Positions 6,839 to 13,943 of a DNA stretch of 13,943 nt are shown here, piece after piece (position 1 is the first letter of the stretch; every line of letters starts with the position of its first letter). The translations under genes and the position numbers were made by a program. This DNA comes from Clostridiales bacterium (lineage in GTDB: Bacteria; Bacillota; Clostridia; Lachnospirales; WQUN01), in NCBI GenBank assembly GCA_031269415.1, contig JAISZF010000303.1, positions 1 to 13,943 on the forward strand. The letters run 5' to 3'. The notes under the pieces are model-generated. The model saw only the letters and a list, made by a program, of their open reading frames with translations, was not told where the DNA came from and did no database searches.

Positions 6839-9800
6839 TTACTTCACTTTAACTTTAACCGAGTCTTTACCGAGATAATCCTTCAGCTCATTCATCAGCG
6901 GCGCCTTGAGATCGACCCAGAGATCCTCTTTCAAGTGCAGTCGTTTCCGTTTAGGCTCATCATAGATCACAACGGGCGACTGCCCTTTATGCTCCGACAA
7001 TATACCGGTCAACCGGTTCATATCCGCGTTCACAATCTTAAGCCACAGCGTCTGCCCCGGGGCGGCCGCAAGGTCTTCGAAGAATCGCACTTCATTCGCC
7101 AAAATCTTGCCGTCCTCGTCCTCTCGCGCGCTGGCGCGGCCGGTGACCACAACGACGCGCTCCTCCTTTAATTTGGATGACAGACTCTCGTACAACTGCG
7201 AGAATACTATCACCTCAACCGAACCGTACATATCCTCCACTGTAATAAAAGCCATCGCCTTGCCCGCGTTCTTAGTATACTTAACAGTTTTGCCCGTTAT
7301 CATACCGCCGTAGCACACATACGCGCCGTCTTGTATGGGACTGTCGTTCGCGCTCAAAAAATCCACGCTGGTCGTATTGGCGTAATTGCTCAGAACCGCC
7401 TGATATTCCGACAGCGGATGACCGCTTACATAGATCCCCAAAACCTCTTTTTCATTCGCCAGCAGTTCCCTGTCGGAAAACTCTTTCAGTTTCGGCAGAG
7501 CGTCACTGTAAATGCTGTCGGACACGCCGTCCATCTCAAACAGGTTCAACTGCCCCTCTATATTGCGCTTCTTGCTTTGCGCCACGCCGGACAGTACGTT
7601 CTTATATGCCTGCATATACTGCGCACGCTTCCCGCCCATTGAGTCAAACGCGCCCGCTTTTATGAAACTCTCCATGCAGCGTTTGTTGAGTTCTTTACCG
7701 TCCAATCGGTTTATAAACTCTGTCATGCTGGTAAACCTGCCGTTTTTGGCGCGCTCCGCGGTAATGGAGTCTATAACTGACCTGCCCACGTTCTTAATAG
7801 CCAGCAGCCCGAAACGGATATCTCCGCCCGACACTGAAAAGCCCGTGAAACTCTCATTCACGTCCGGCGGGAGAATCCTTATGCCCATCTTCTTGCATTC
7901 GTCTATATATTCCGCGACCTTGGAAGTAAAATCGATCACAGATGTCATAATGGCGGCCATAAATTCCACCGGATAGTATATCTTAAGCCATGCGGTCTGA
8001 TACCCCACCACCGCGTAGGCCGCCGCGTGCGATTTGTTAAAGGCGTACCGCGCGAAGTCCGTCATCTCGTCAAAGATGCGTTCGGCGGTATGCGCGGGTA
8101 TATCCCTTTCTGCGCAGCCTGATACAAAGTTCGCGCGCTCCTGTTCCATTACCTTGGCCTTTTTCTTGGACATGGCGCGGCGCACCAGATCGCTGCGCGC
8201 CAGGCTGTAACCCGCCAGATCGCGCACAATGCGCATAACCTGTTCCTGATACACAATACAGCCGTAGGTATCCTTGAGAATGGGCTCCAGGGCTGGATGC
8301 GTATAAGTGACCGTATCCCGGTTATTCTTCCCCTTAACGTATTTCGGTATAAAGTCCATAGGTCCCGGCCGGTAGAGCGATATGCCCGCTATAATATCTT
8401 CCAGACGCTCCGGCTGAAGCTCGCGCATGAACGATTTCATGCCGCTGCTTTCCAACTGGAACACGCCCTCGGTTTTAGCCTGCGAGATAAGTTCGTACAC
8501 CGCCGGATCGGCGAAATCTATATGATCGATATCTATGTCAATACCCTTTCCGCGTTTGACCTCGCGGACGGCGTTCTGTATGACCGTAAGCGTGCGCAGG
8601 CCCAAAAAGTCCATTTTCAGCAGGCCCAATTCCTCTATGGTAGTCATGGGGAACTGGGTGGTAATGACGCCGTCGTTTGAAGAGAGCGGCACATATTCCA
8701 CCACGGGTTTGTCACAGATCACGACGCCCGCCGCGTGTGTGGAGGAATGGCGCGGCAGTCCTTCCAATCGCAAAGACATGTCTATCAATTTTTGTGTATC
8801 ATCTTCATCCGCGGCGGCTTTCTTCAGCTCCGGATTCAGCTCCAAAGCGCGGCTGATAGTCATATTCAGCTCGAAGGGGATCATCTTGGCAACACGATCC
8901 ACATCCGCGTACGACATAGCCAAAGCCCTGCCCACGTCGCGGATAACCGCTTTCGCGCCCATCGTGCCGAACGTGATAATCTGCGTAACATGATCCGCGC
9001 CATACTTATCTATAACATAATCGATAACTTCCTGTCTGCGTTCATAACAAAAATCTATGTCAATATCCGGCATGGATACGCGTTCGGGATTAAGGAACCT
9101 TTCAAACAGCAGATCATATTTCAACGGGTCTATATTGGTGATATTAAGGCAATACGCCGCGATACTGCCGGCGGCGGAACCCCTGCCCGGGCCGACCATT
9201 ATGCCGCGTTCCCTGGCGTATCGTATAAAATCCCAGGTTATAAGGAAATAATCCGCGAAGCCCATGCCGTTGATAACCGAGAGTTCATATTCCAGACGCT
9301 CGAAATGTTCCGGCTCCGGCCGACCGTAGCGCCGGTTAAGGCCTTCCAAACATAAGCCGCGCAGGTATTCGCGGGCGTCGCTCCCCGGCTTCAACTGAAA
9401 CTTGGGCAGCTTATATTCGTTGAAACGGATCTCGACATTACAGCGATCGGCAATCCTTACGGTATTTTCAATGGCTTGCGGCGCGTGGGCGAACAGCTTG
9501 CTCATTTCCTCCGCCGATTTCAGATAGAACTGTCCGCCCTCGTATATCATGCGATCGGCATCGTTTATAGTTTTGCCCGTTTGGATACACAGCAGGATCT
9601 CATGCGCTTCGGCGTCCTCCGGCCTGATATAATGGCTGTCATTGGTGCAGACCAGCGGTATGCCTGTTTCAGCGCTAATCTGTGTAAGCGCCTGATTAAT
9701 CATCTTTTGATTCTTCAGCCCGTGATCCTGAAGCTCCAGAAAGAAGTTTCCCCTGCCGTACAGCTTGTCATACTTCAGCGCGACAGCCAGCGCCCGTTCG

Positions 9801-10249
9801 TATCCTTCACGCAAAAAAGTCTTTGCCACAGGGCCGGACATGCACGCGGACAGGGCTATAAGACCGTCCTTGTATGTGTTCAACGACTCCAGATCCACGC
9901 GCGGCTTATAGTAAAACCCCTCGGCGAACCCCATCGAAGACAGCTTCATCAGGTTTTTAAGGCCGGTTTCATTCTCGGCCAGCAGCACCAGATGGTAATA
10001 AAAATTATCCTTCGTGTTTTCCCTGTTAAATCGGGAGCCGGAAGCCACATAGACTTCGCAGCCCAGAATAGGCTTAATGCCGTTGGCTTTGCATTCCTTG
10101 TAAAAATCAATAACCCCGTACATAACGCCGTGGTCGGTAACGGCCAGGCTGTCAAAACTCAGATCTTTGGCCGCCGCCACCAATTCCGGTATCTTGGCGG
10201 AACCGTCGAGTAGGCTGTATTCCGAATGAACGTGCAGGTGTGTGAACAT
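6839..10249 (-). CDS. dnaE: DNA polymerase III alpha subunit, DnaE type
   Basis: A 1136-residue C-family replicative polymerase, of usual length for DnaE. The N-terminal PHP domain starts THLHVHSEYSLLDG and keeps TDHGVMYG, GCEVYV, YYHLVLLA, ELQDHG and NDSHYI. The polymerase core shows GPGRGSAAGS (near 350), PDIDIDF (near 393) and KMDFLGLRTLT (near 544), which supply the three catalytic aspartates. RPGPMDFIPKYV, then AFNKSHAAAYA of the fingers, and a late OB-fold (from about 975, YGGMITGKTVKYT) follow. No separate DEDD exonuclease insert is present, so it is not PolC. The start at 10249 fits the family N-terminus; GGGGG lies 6 nt upstream. It heads the minus-strand unit containing both glycolytic kinases and is transcribed from the promoter at 10291-10319. 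Confidence 0.97.
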   Translation of the reverse strand: MFTHLHVHSEYSLLDGSAKIPELVAAAKDLSFDSLAVTDHGVMYGVIDFYKECKANGIKPILGCEVYVASGSRFNRENTKDNFYYHLVLLAENETGLKNLMKLSSMGFAEGFYYKPRVDLESLNTYKDGLIALSACMSGPVAKTFLREGYERALAVALKYDKLYGRGNFFLELQDHGLKNQKMINQALTQISAETGIPLVCTNDSHYIRPEDAEAHEILLCIQTGKTINDADRMIYEGGQFYLKSAEEMSKLFAHAPQAIENTVRIADRCNVEIRFNEYKLPKFQLKPGSDAREYLRGLCLEGLNRRYGRPEPEHFERLEYELSVINGMGFADYFLITWDFIRYARERGIMVGPGRGSAAGSIAAYCLNITNIDPLKYDLLFERFLNPERVSMPDIDIDFCYERRQEVIDYVIDKYGADHVTQIITFGTMGAKAVIRDVGRALAMSYADVDRVAKMIPFELNMTISRALELNPELKKAAADEDDTQKLIDMSLRLEGLPRHSSTHAAGVVICDKPVVEYVPLSSNDGVITTQFPMTTIEELGLLKMDFLGLRTLTVIQNAVREVKRGKGIDIDIDHIDFADPAVYELISQAKTEGVFQLESSGMKSFMRELQPERLEDIIAGISLYRPGPMDFIPKYVKGKNNRDTVTYTHPALEPILKDTYGCIVYQEQVMRIVRDLAGYSLARSDLVRRAMSKKKAKVMEQERANFVSGCAERDIPAHTAERIFDEMTDFARYAFNKSHAAAYAVVGYQTAWLKIYYPVEFMAAIMTSVIDFTSKVAEYIDECKKMGIRILPPDVNESFTGFSVSGGDIRFGLLAIKNVGRSVIDSITAERAKNGRFTSMTEFINRLDGKELNKRCMESFIKAGAFDSMGGKRAQYMQAYKNVLSGVAQSKKRNIEGQLNLFEMDGVSDSIYSDALPKLKEFSDRELLANEKEVLGIYVSGHPLSEYQAVLSNYANTTSVDFLSANDSPIQDGAYVCYGGMITGKTVKYTKNAGKAMAFITVEDMYGSVEVIVFSQLYESLSSKLKEERVVVVTGRASAREDEDGKILANEVRFFEDLAAAPGQTLWLKIVNADMNRLTGILSEHKGQSPVVIYDEPKRKRLHLKEDLWVDLKAPLMNELKDYLGKDSVKVKVK

Positions 10250-10290
10250 TTTATACCCCCAATGGGACTCGCTTCCAGCATTGTTTCTAC

Positions 10291-10319
10291 ATTATATAAT
10301 TTCCTGATCTGTTTGGCAA
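10291..10319 (-). promoter_or_regulatory. Promoter of the dnaE operon
   Basis: On the minus strand TTGCCA (10314-10319) and a perfect TATAAT (10291-10296) are separated by 17 nt. The expected start near 10284 gives a leader of about 35 nt before dnaE. Its -35 box directly abuts that of the divergent promoter for the second Uma2 gene. Confidence 0.72.
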
Positions 10320-10348
10320 TTGACTTCATCTAATAATTCGAATATAAT
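10320..10348 (+). promoter_or_regulatory. Promoter of the second Uma2-family gene
   Basis: TTGACT (10320-10325) and a perfect TATAAT (10343-10348) are separated by 17 nt. The start should lie near 10355, leaving a very short leader in which the AAGGAGGG ribosome site (10357-10364) is almost at the 5' end. Confidence 0.75.
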
Positions 10349-10370
10349 TTTCCGATAAGGAGGGCTTTAT

Positions 10371-10934
10371 ATGAGCGAATCAGCGTTACAAATTCCGCGG
10401 GATTATGAATTGATCAACGGCAAAATATTTATGATGTCCAGGCCGGTAATGAATCATGTAGCGATTGCTACACATATAAGCGCGATATTTTATAATTTTT
10501 TAAAGGGCAGGACATGCGCGTCTTATTTAGAACCTGATGTTTTCCTGGACGACGAGAACAACTTTATTCCTGATGTGGTAATCCTATGCGACAGAAGCAA
10601 AAGAAAAAGCCGCGGCATTTACGGCGCGCCGGATTTAGTTGTGGAGATATTGTCGCCGGCGACAGCGAAGAAAGACCTCACGGAAAAAAAAGAGATTTAC
10701 GGCAAGCATGGCGTTAAAGAATACTGGATAGTCAATCCCCTCTCAAAATCCATATCTGTTTACTATTTGAACGGCAATTCCCTTGACATGGACAATATTT
10801 ACCATTACGTCCCCGTTGACGAACTGGATGATTTACCTAACGACGATCGTAATTCAATAGTACCAGGTTTCAAGACAAGCCTTTTTGAGGATTTGGTCAT
10901 AGATTTGGAAGAGGTGTTCAGCGGCGTGGAGTAA
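10371..10934 (+). CDS. Uma2-family (DUF820) putative PD-(D/E)XK protein, copy 2
   Basis: A 187-residue Uma2/DUF820 protein. It shows DYELINGKIFMMS, a helix with HVAIATHISAIFYNFL, FIPDVVILCD (acidic residue), GAPDLVVEILSPATAKKDL with the E and K expected for a PD-(D/E)XK-type site, and KHGVKEYWIVNP. The function of the family is unknown; a nuclease-like activity is inferred from the fold only. The start is well supported by AAGGAGGG 6 nt upstream and the promoter at 10320-10348. It diverges from dnaE and shares the 121-nt regulatory gap with it. Similarity to copy 1 is limited to the family motifs (for example EYWIV and LE/VEI-LSP), so they are not a recent duplication. Confidence 0.88.
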   Translation: MSESALQIPRDYELINGKIFMMSRPVMNHVAIATHISAIFYNFLKGRTCASYLEPDVFLDDENNFIPDVVILCDRSKRKSRGIYGAPDLVVEILSPATAKKDLTEKKEIYGKHGVKEYWIVNPLSKSISVYYLNGNSLDMDNIYHYVPVDELDDLPNDDRNSIVPGFKTSLFEDLVIDLEEVFSGVE

Positions 10935-10938
10935 CGCC

Positions 10939-10956
10939 CCCCTTCTCTCGAAGGGG
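10939..10956 (+). terminator. Short GC-rich hairpin after the Uma2 gene, possible weak terminator
   Basis: CCCCTTC pairs with GAAGGGG around a TCTC loop, 4 nt after the stop codon at 10932-10934. Only two Ts follow directly, so termination would be weak. It may instead protect the mRNA 3' end. Confidence 0.4.
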
Positions 10957-10988
10957 TTCCACTCTGCCGGGTTGGCAATAATCCTCTC

Positions 10989-11017
10989 TGTACACCTTGG
11001 CTTTTTTTCTGTATAAT
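10989..11017 (+). promoter_or_regulatory. Promoter of the zinc-ribbon/GyrI-like unit with palindrome over the -10
   Basis: A perfect TATAAT (11012-11017) is preceded after 17 nt by TGTACA (10989-10994, four of six matches). A run of seven Ts lies in the spacer. The 13-nt palindrome CTGTATAATACAG (11009-11021) is centred on the -10 box and could be an operator. The leader before the gene at 11075 is about 50 nt. Confidence 0.55.
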
Positions 11018-11074
11018 ACAGATGAGTTCAAAGCCGTGATCACAGACGGAGCGATCCGCCTCACAGGAGGGGTT

Positions 11075-11317
11075 ATGTTGAGGATTTACAACACCGTCCA
11101 AACCGAAACACAAGAGGTTGAATCCGTTACATGCAATAAATGCGGTAAGCCCATAAAAAAAGAGCCCTACGGATATTGGGACACGTTCATAAGCGTTGAA
11201 AAAACATGGGCTTACGGCACCGAATGGGACGGTGAAACACATAGTTTCGATTTATGCGAGCATTGCTACAGGGAATTAATCGCTCAGTTCGCGGTTCCGG
11301 TTACTCGCTCTGAATAG
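11075..11317 (+). CDS. Small CxxC/CxxC protein, probably zinc-binding, unknown function
   Basis: An 80-residue protein with two cysteine pairs, CNKC (near 20) and CEHC (near 64), that probably make one zinc site. Between them lies a hydrophobic, aromatic-rich segment with YGYWDTFISVEKTWAYG and THSFDLC. I do not recognise a named family; the layout recalls small uncharacterised zinc-ribbon-like proteins of Firmicutes. The start at 11075 follows AGGAGG by 4 nt. An upstream in-frame ATG at 10997 would lie ahead of the promoter -10 box and is rejected. The next gene follows after 27 nt and both share one promoter and one terminator, so a joint function is likely but undefined. Confidence 0.8.
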   Translation: MLRIYNTVQTETQEVESVTCNKCGKPIKKEPYGYWDTFISVEKTWAYGTEWDGETHSFDLCEHCYRELIAQFAVPVTRSE

Positions 11318-11344
11318 AATAAACGAAGGATACGAGGGACAAGA

Positions 11345-11884
11345 ATGGTCAAGATTACAAAAGTCTACGCCGAACGGCTGCCGTCGCTGCGGTTGATCGG
11401 TAAGCGTTACACGAATAGTGACAGAAACGCGGTCGGCAGTTACAGCCACCTGTGGGAAGAATGGTTCATTCGGGGCTGGTTTGAAACTCTGGAGGAACTG
11501 CCCGCGCCGGAAGGTGTGGAAAACGGATACATCGGCCTGATGGGCTGTTCGGAAACCATGGACGACTTTGAATATTGGATCGGCGTATTTGCCGAAGCGG
11601 GCACGCCCGCGCCGGAGGGTTTCCAATACGCGGACGTGCCGGAGAGCATAGTCGGCGTGTGCTGGGTTAAAGGCCAGGAGGACAACGGCGAGATATTCGG
11701 TGAAACCGTTCATAATATGTGCGTCGGCAAGCTGCGCGAGAACGGCTTTGTCAGTTTCCGCGAAGATTTCAAGGGAGCCGGCAAGGTATGGCATTGGTTC
11801 TTTGAACGGTACAATTGCCCGAGGTTTACCGAAAAAGATGAAAATGGCGAGGTTATTCTCGATTACGGTATCTATATTCATTGA
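11345..11884 (+). CDS. GyrI-like / AraC-effector-binding domain protein
   Basis: A 179-residue stand-alone GyrI-like (SOUL-like beta-alpha-beta) ligand-binding domain. It begins KVYAERLPSLRLIGKRY and continues with WEEWFIRGWFETLEEL, YIGLMG, FEYWIGVFAEAG, PEGFQYADVPESIVGVCWVKG and FERYNCPRF, then DENGEVILDYGIYIH, which is the family's typical C-terminal end. There is no helix-turn-helix, so it is not itself an AraC-type regulator. Relatives bind hydrophobic, often cationic small molecules; some hydrolyse cyclopropanoid natural products, and others inhibit gyrase. The ligand here is unknown. The ATG at 11345 follows GAGGGA by about 7 nt. It is the second gene of the unit and is followed 1 nt after its stop by a strong terminator. 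Confidence 0.88.
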   Translation: MVKITKVYAERLPSLRLIGKRYTNSDRNAVGSYSHLWEEWFIRGWFETLEELPAPEGVENGYIGLMGCSETMDDFEYWIGVFAEAGTPAPEGFQYADVPESIVGVCWVKGQEDNGEIFGETVHNMCVGKLRENGFVSFREDFKGAGKVWHWFFERYNCPRFTEKDENGEVILDYGIYIH

Positions 11885-11885
11885 T

Positions 11886-11919
11886 AAAAGGCTCCCGAAT
11901 TCGGGAGCCTTTTATATTT
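11886..11919 (+). terminator. Strong intrinsic terminator
   Basis: The perfect palindrome 11886-11913 has arms AAAAGGCTCCCG and CGGGAGCCTTTT around an AATT centre, followed by ATATTT. It starts 1 nt after the GyrI-like gene. Being symmetrical with T-runs on both sides, it should also stop transcripts arriving from the minus strand. Confidence 0.93.
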
Positions 11920-12094
11920 AATGTGGTTGGCACACGTCCAAAATACCGAAATCTAATTTTGTTACAATATTAATGAGATAATTCCAAAACCGCGTCAGAA
12001 AGGGCTGATCCAGTCCGAACTGTCGGTTGAAGAGATCGACCGCTTCCTGTGAAGCGTCTATGCCCAGCAGCAGGCGGCCCGGATCGGGCGGATG
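11918..12094 (-). pseudogene. Remnant of a DppB/OppB-type ABC transporter permease
   Basis: On the minus strand, in frame with and directly after the stop of the AAA/nuclease gene, 58 codons read PDPGRLLLGIDASQEAVDLF, then FGLDQPFLTRFWNYLINIV, then KLDFG, ending at TAA. This matches the stretch after the first membrane helix of DppB/OppB/NikB permeases: the DPARLMLG motif, the ASEEAVE helix, GLDQP, and the DLG/DFG that precedes the next segment. The first membrane helix and everything after about residue 85 of a normal permease are missing. It has no start codon. I read it as a decayed transport gene cut off by rearrangement on both sides. Confidence 0.7.
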
Positions 12095-13780
12095 TCACGC
12101 TGTCATCACAACCGCGTCCTTTTTGTAAAACGCGATACCGTACCGAGCGAACGACTTAAATCCCTCCGCACGGTACTCCGCTTCATAATCACGATCTTCT
12201 ATCTGTGTAAGCGCCGTTTGGGCTTCTTTCTCCAGATCCGCCGCTTTCGAGCAGATCTTAATCTCAATTATCACAATTGTATCCCGGACGCTGAAAGGCG
12301 TAAGCACAATATCCGGCCTTCCCAGCCCCGATTCGCGGTTCGATCGGGCTATATGCGTTTGCATACCGGAAAATACCCCGATTAGAATGCCGTGATAGTA
12401 ATTCTCCGCGTAATCATAATAGCTGATGGTCTCCCGCAGTATCTCCCGCAGGCGTTCTTCCGCCGCCGGCGCGTCTCCGGATACGACGGCGCTGTAAAAG
12501 CCGGTCAGATCCTTTTGGCGCACATTCCCTTCAAACCAATCGCGGATTTTATTCTCATAGATAGTCTCCACTTCCGTGTTGGGTATCATAAGCTCCGCGA
12601 TCACATCACGACCGTCCTGACGAACCGCCGACGCGGTCAGGTAGCCTGTGAACAGCATGAAATTCCACATGTTATCGCCCGCGCGCGTTAAATCGGCGTA
12701 GGTTATATCCTCGCGAATGGGTTTTGTAAGGGTTCCGCCGGAAAGCAGCGTTTCGAGCTCTGCCCGTTCCCGAGGACCCGACTTTTCTATTAATGTTTTA
12801 ATTATATCATTAGAACTGGTGTTTGCCCAAAATGGCCTCAGTACAGAGCCTTCGACTTTCAGGATATCACGTACGCTGTTTACAACGCTCCATGGATTGT
12901 ACACATTTTTGCCGGCGATTCTATAGCCGTTGTACCAGCGGCGCAAATCCTCACGCCGCGATTCGCGGCCATAGTAACGAAGCATTTCGTCCAATTCTTC
13001 CTGAGTAAACCCGTAGTGTTCGCCAAAATAATTGTCCAGTACAGACATCATCAGTAAATTGTTCATCCCGGTAAAAATGCTCTCGCGGCTGACGCGAAGA
13101 CAGCCGGTTATCACGGCGAACTCCAGGTACGGGTTTGTTTTCAGCGCGGACTCGAAGAGCGAACGGATGAAACTGACCATTTCCTGATAATAGCCATTAA
13201 AGTACGCGCTTTCCAGCGGCACGTCGTATTCGTCGATTAGGATTACCACGCGTTTGCCATAAGCCTCGTATAAATATTCGCTTAAAAACAGCAGGGATCT
13301 GTTATAATCATCAAGACCGCCCTCGCGATCCATTATACATTTCCACTGTGTCAGATCCGTTTCACAAGAAAGCTTTTCATAAGCAGATTTATGGCGTCTG
13401 TATTCGGACGCAATGCAGTCCCTCAAGGCGGAATATGCCTCTTTAAAAGTCCCTTGTTTGGACGATTTAAGCGTCAGCGAGATAACGGGGAACGCGGTCA
13501 TGCCCTCGCGATACGGCTCAGGCTCGCTCATGATTTTCTTGCCGTTAAACAACGCGCGTCGGGCGGCGTTCTCTTCCTCGCGGCCTGCGTCCTCGTAGAA
13601 GTATTTCAGCATACTCAGGGTCAGCGTCTTGCCAAACCGCCGTGGCCGTAAAAAAAGGTTTACTTCCCCGCCCGCGTCTTTCAGTTCGCGGATGAGCAGC
13701 GTCTTATCCACATAATAGTAGTTTCCGTCAATTATTTTTCTGTAGTCGTCAAAGCCAATCGGCAGACGTTTAGTTTGCAC
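12095..13780 (-). CDS. AAA-ATPase-like protein with C-terminal PD-(D/E)XK nuclease domain
   Basis: A 561-residue protein of the predicted AAA-ATPase (PF09820-like) plus DUF1703-type nuclease-fold family. It starts QTKRLPIGFDDYRKI, then NYYYVDKTLLI, followed by the Walker A variant RPRRFGKTLTLSML (near 45), Walker B VVILIDEYDVPLE (near 180), and FAVITGCLRVSRESIFTG. The C-terminus has GRPDIVL (near 483) and IIEIKI (near 503), the D and ExK of a PD-(D/E)XK site. The biological role is unknown. A GTG start at 13780 is chosen because family homology begins there and GGGGG lies 8 nt upstream. A longer frame to 13918 is open but its extra residues look like translated non-coding DNA. The stop at 12095 is followed in frame by the permease remnant. 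Confidence 0.85.
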   Translation of the reverse strand: MQTKRLPIGFDDYRKIIDGNYYYVDKTLLIRELKDAGGEVNLFLRPRRFGKTLTLSMLKYFYEDAGREEENAARRALFNGKKIMSEPEPYREGMTAFPVISLTLKSSKQGTFKEAYSALRDCIASEYRRHKSAYEKLSCETDLTQWKCIMDREGGLDDYNRSLLFLSEYLYEAYGKRVVILIDEYDVPLESAYFNGYYQEMVSFIRSLFESALKTNPYLEFAVITGCLRVSRESIFTGMNNLLMMSVLDNYFGEHYGFTQEELDEMLRYYGRESRREDLRRWYNGYRIAGKNVYNPWSVVNSVRDILKVEGSVLRPFWANTSSNDIIKTLIEKSGPRERAELETLLSGGTLTKPIREDITYADLTRAGDNMWNFMLFTGYLTASAVRQDGRDVIAELMIPNTEVETIYENKIRDWFEGNVRQKDLTGFYSAVVSGDAPAAEERLREILRETISYYDYAENYYHGILIGVFSGMQTHIARSNRESGLGRPDIVLTPFSVRDTIVIIEIKICSKAADLEKEAQTALTQIEDRDYEAEYRAEGFKSFARYGIAFYKKDAVVMTA

Positions 13781-13943
13781 GCGCAACACCCCCACCGTTA
13801 TTGTACACGATGGGGCTTTGGGGCGCAAGATGAATACGCTTGCGTCTCCGCGCCTCTGCGGATATAATTGAGAAAGATTGACTTTGTAAAATTGATTGAA
13901 GAGGATTGACATATCCATTTCACAGAGAAGACCCGCGGGATTA
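13781..13943. other. Leader region of the AAA/nuclease gene
   Basis: No other gene is seen here. On the minus strand two weak promoter readings are possible: TTGCGC-17-TACAAT (the TACAAT at 13800-13805), which would leave hardly any leader, or TTTACA followed after 18 nt by TATATC further upstream. The pentamer TCAAT (minus strand) occurs five times between 13867 and 13909. None of these is decisive. Confidence 0.35.
13867..13909 (-). repeat. Cluster of five TCAAT pentamers upstream of the AAA/nuclease gene
   Basis: On the plus strand ATTGA begins at 13867, 13877, 13891, 13895 and 13905. Two of the gaps are 10 nt and one is 14 nt. Such spacing can reflect binding of a protein to one face of the helix, but the region is AT-rich and chance is a real alternative. 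Confidence 0.4.

Noticed and set aside
9476..10213. 245-codon plus-strand open frame opposite dnaE
   Set aside because: It is antisense to the conserved PHP region, has no family features, and reflects codon bias of dnaE. The other long frames opposite pyk, pfkA and dnaE are rejected for the same reason.
11009..11021. LexA box reading of CTGTATAATACAG
   Set aside because: The half-sites resemble the enterobacterial SOS box, but the spacing is 7 instead of 10 nt and Firmicutes LexA uses a different sequence.
11276..11881. 201-codon minus-strand open frame opposite the GyrI-like gene
   Set aside because: The plus-strand frame has clear family motifs, a promoter, a ribosome site and a terminator.
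12092..12385. 97-codon plus-strand open frame over the end of the AAA/nuclease gene
   Set aside because: It is antisense to the PD-(D/E)XK domain, with no ribosome site or recognisable features.
1..13943. CRISPR array, tRNA, rRNA, insertion sequence or phage genes
   Set aside because: No regularly spaced repeats, cloverleaf-like sequence, transposase motifs or phage structural genes were seen on either strand.

Overview
The window looks like a chromosomal segment from a Gram-positive, probably strictly anaerobic Firmicute of the Clostridia type. Three things suggest this. A dnaE-pfkA-pyk cluster is a classic Firmicutes gene order. The pyruvate kinase carries the C-terminal PEP-utiliser-like domain typical of Firmicutes. 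A rubredoxin and an iron-sulfur aldo/keto reductase sit in the same transcript. Ribosome binding sites are strong AGGAGG-type sequences. The genus cannot be fixed from the sequence alone.

Layout. Bases 1-334 are AT-rich, with only fragments: a possible 3' gene end, a 10-bp tandem repeat and a remnant of an SH3-like repeat. A good promoter (TTGACA-17-GATAAT) lies inside that remnant and drives a secreted CapA-type metallophosphatase-fold protein (335-1654, +). On the minus strand follows one long unit, read from 10249 down to about 1704: dnaE, a Uma2-family protein, pfkA, pyk, a 54-residue rubredoxin, an Fe-S aldo/keto reductase, and a broken vsr-type endonuclease gene. Gaps are 9-48 nt, so it is probably one operon with internal control points, including a UUCG-capped hairpin after the rubredoxin gene.

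A second Uma2-family gene (10371-10934, +) diverges from dnaE. The two promoters lie back to back with abutting -35 boxes. Next comes a compact plus-strand unit: a small CxxC/CxxC protein and a GyrI-like ligand-binding domain protein, with a palindrome over the -10 box at its front and a strong intrinsic terminator at its end. The right end (minus strand) holds an AAA-ATPase/PD-(D/E)XK protein of unknown role. Directly behind its stop codon is an in-frame 58-codon remnant of a DppB/OppB-type ABC permease.

How they work together. The central operon joins the replicative polymerase to two ATP/ADP-linked glycolytic enzymes and two redox proteins. The edges look like accessory DNA: three decayed gene remnants and nuclease-fold genes of unclear role. 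I see no CRISPR array, rRNA, tRNA, insertion sequence or prophage, and nothing I would call a clearly new system. The best leads are the two Uma2 genes around dnaE, the abutting divergent promoters, and the permease remnant behind the AAA/nuclease gene.
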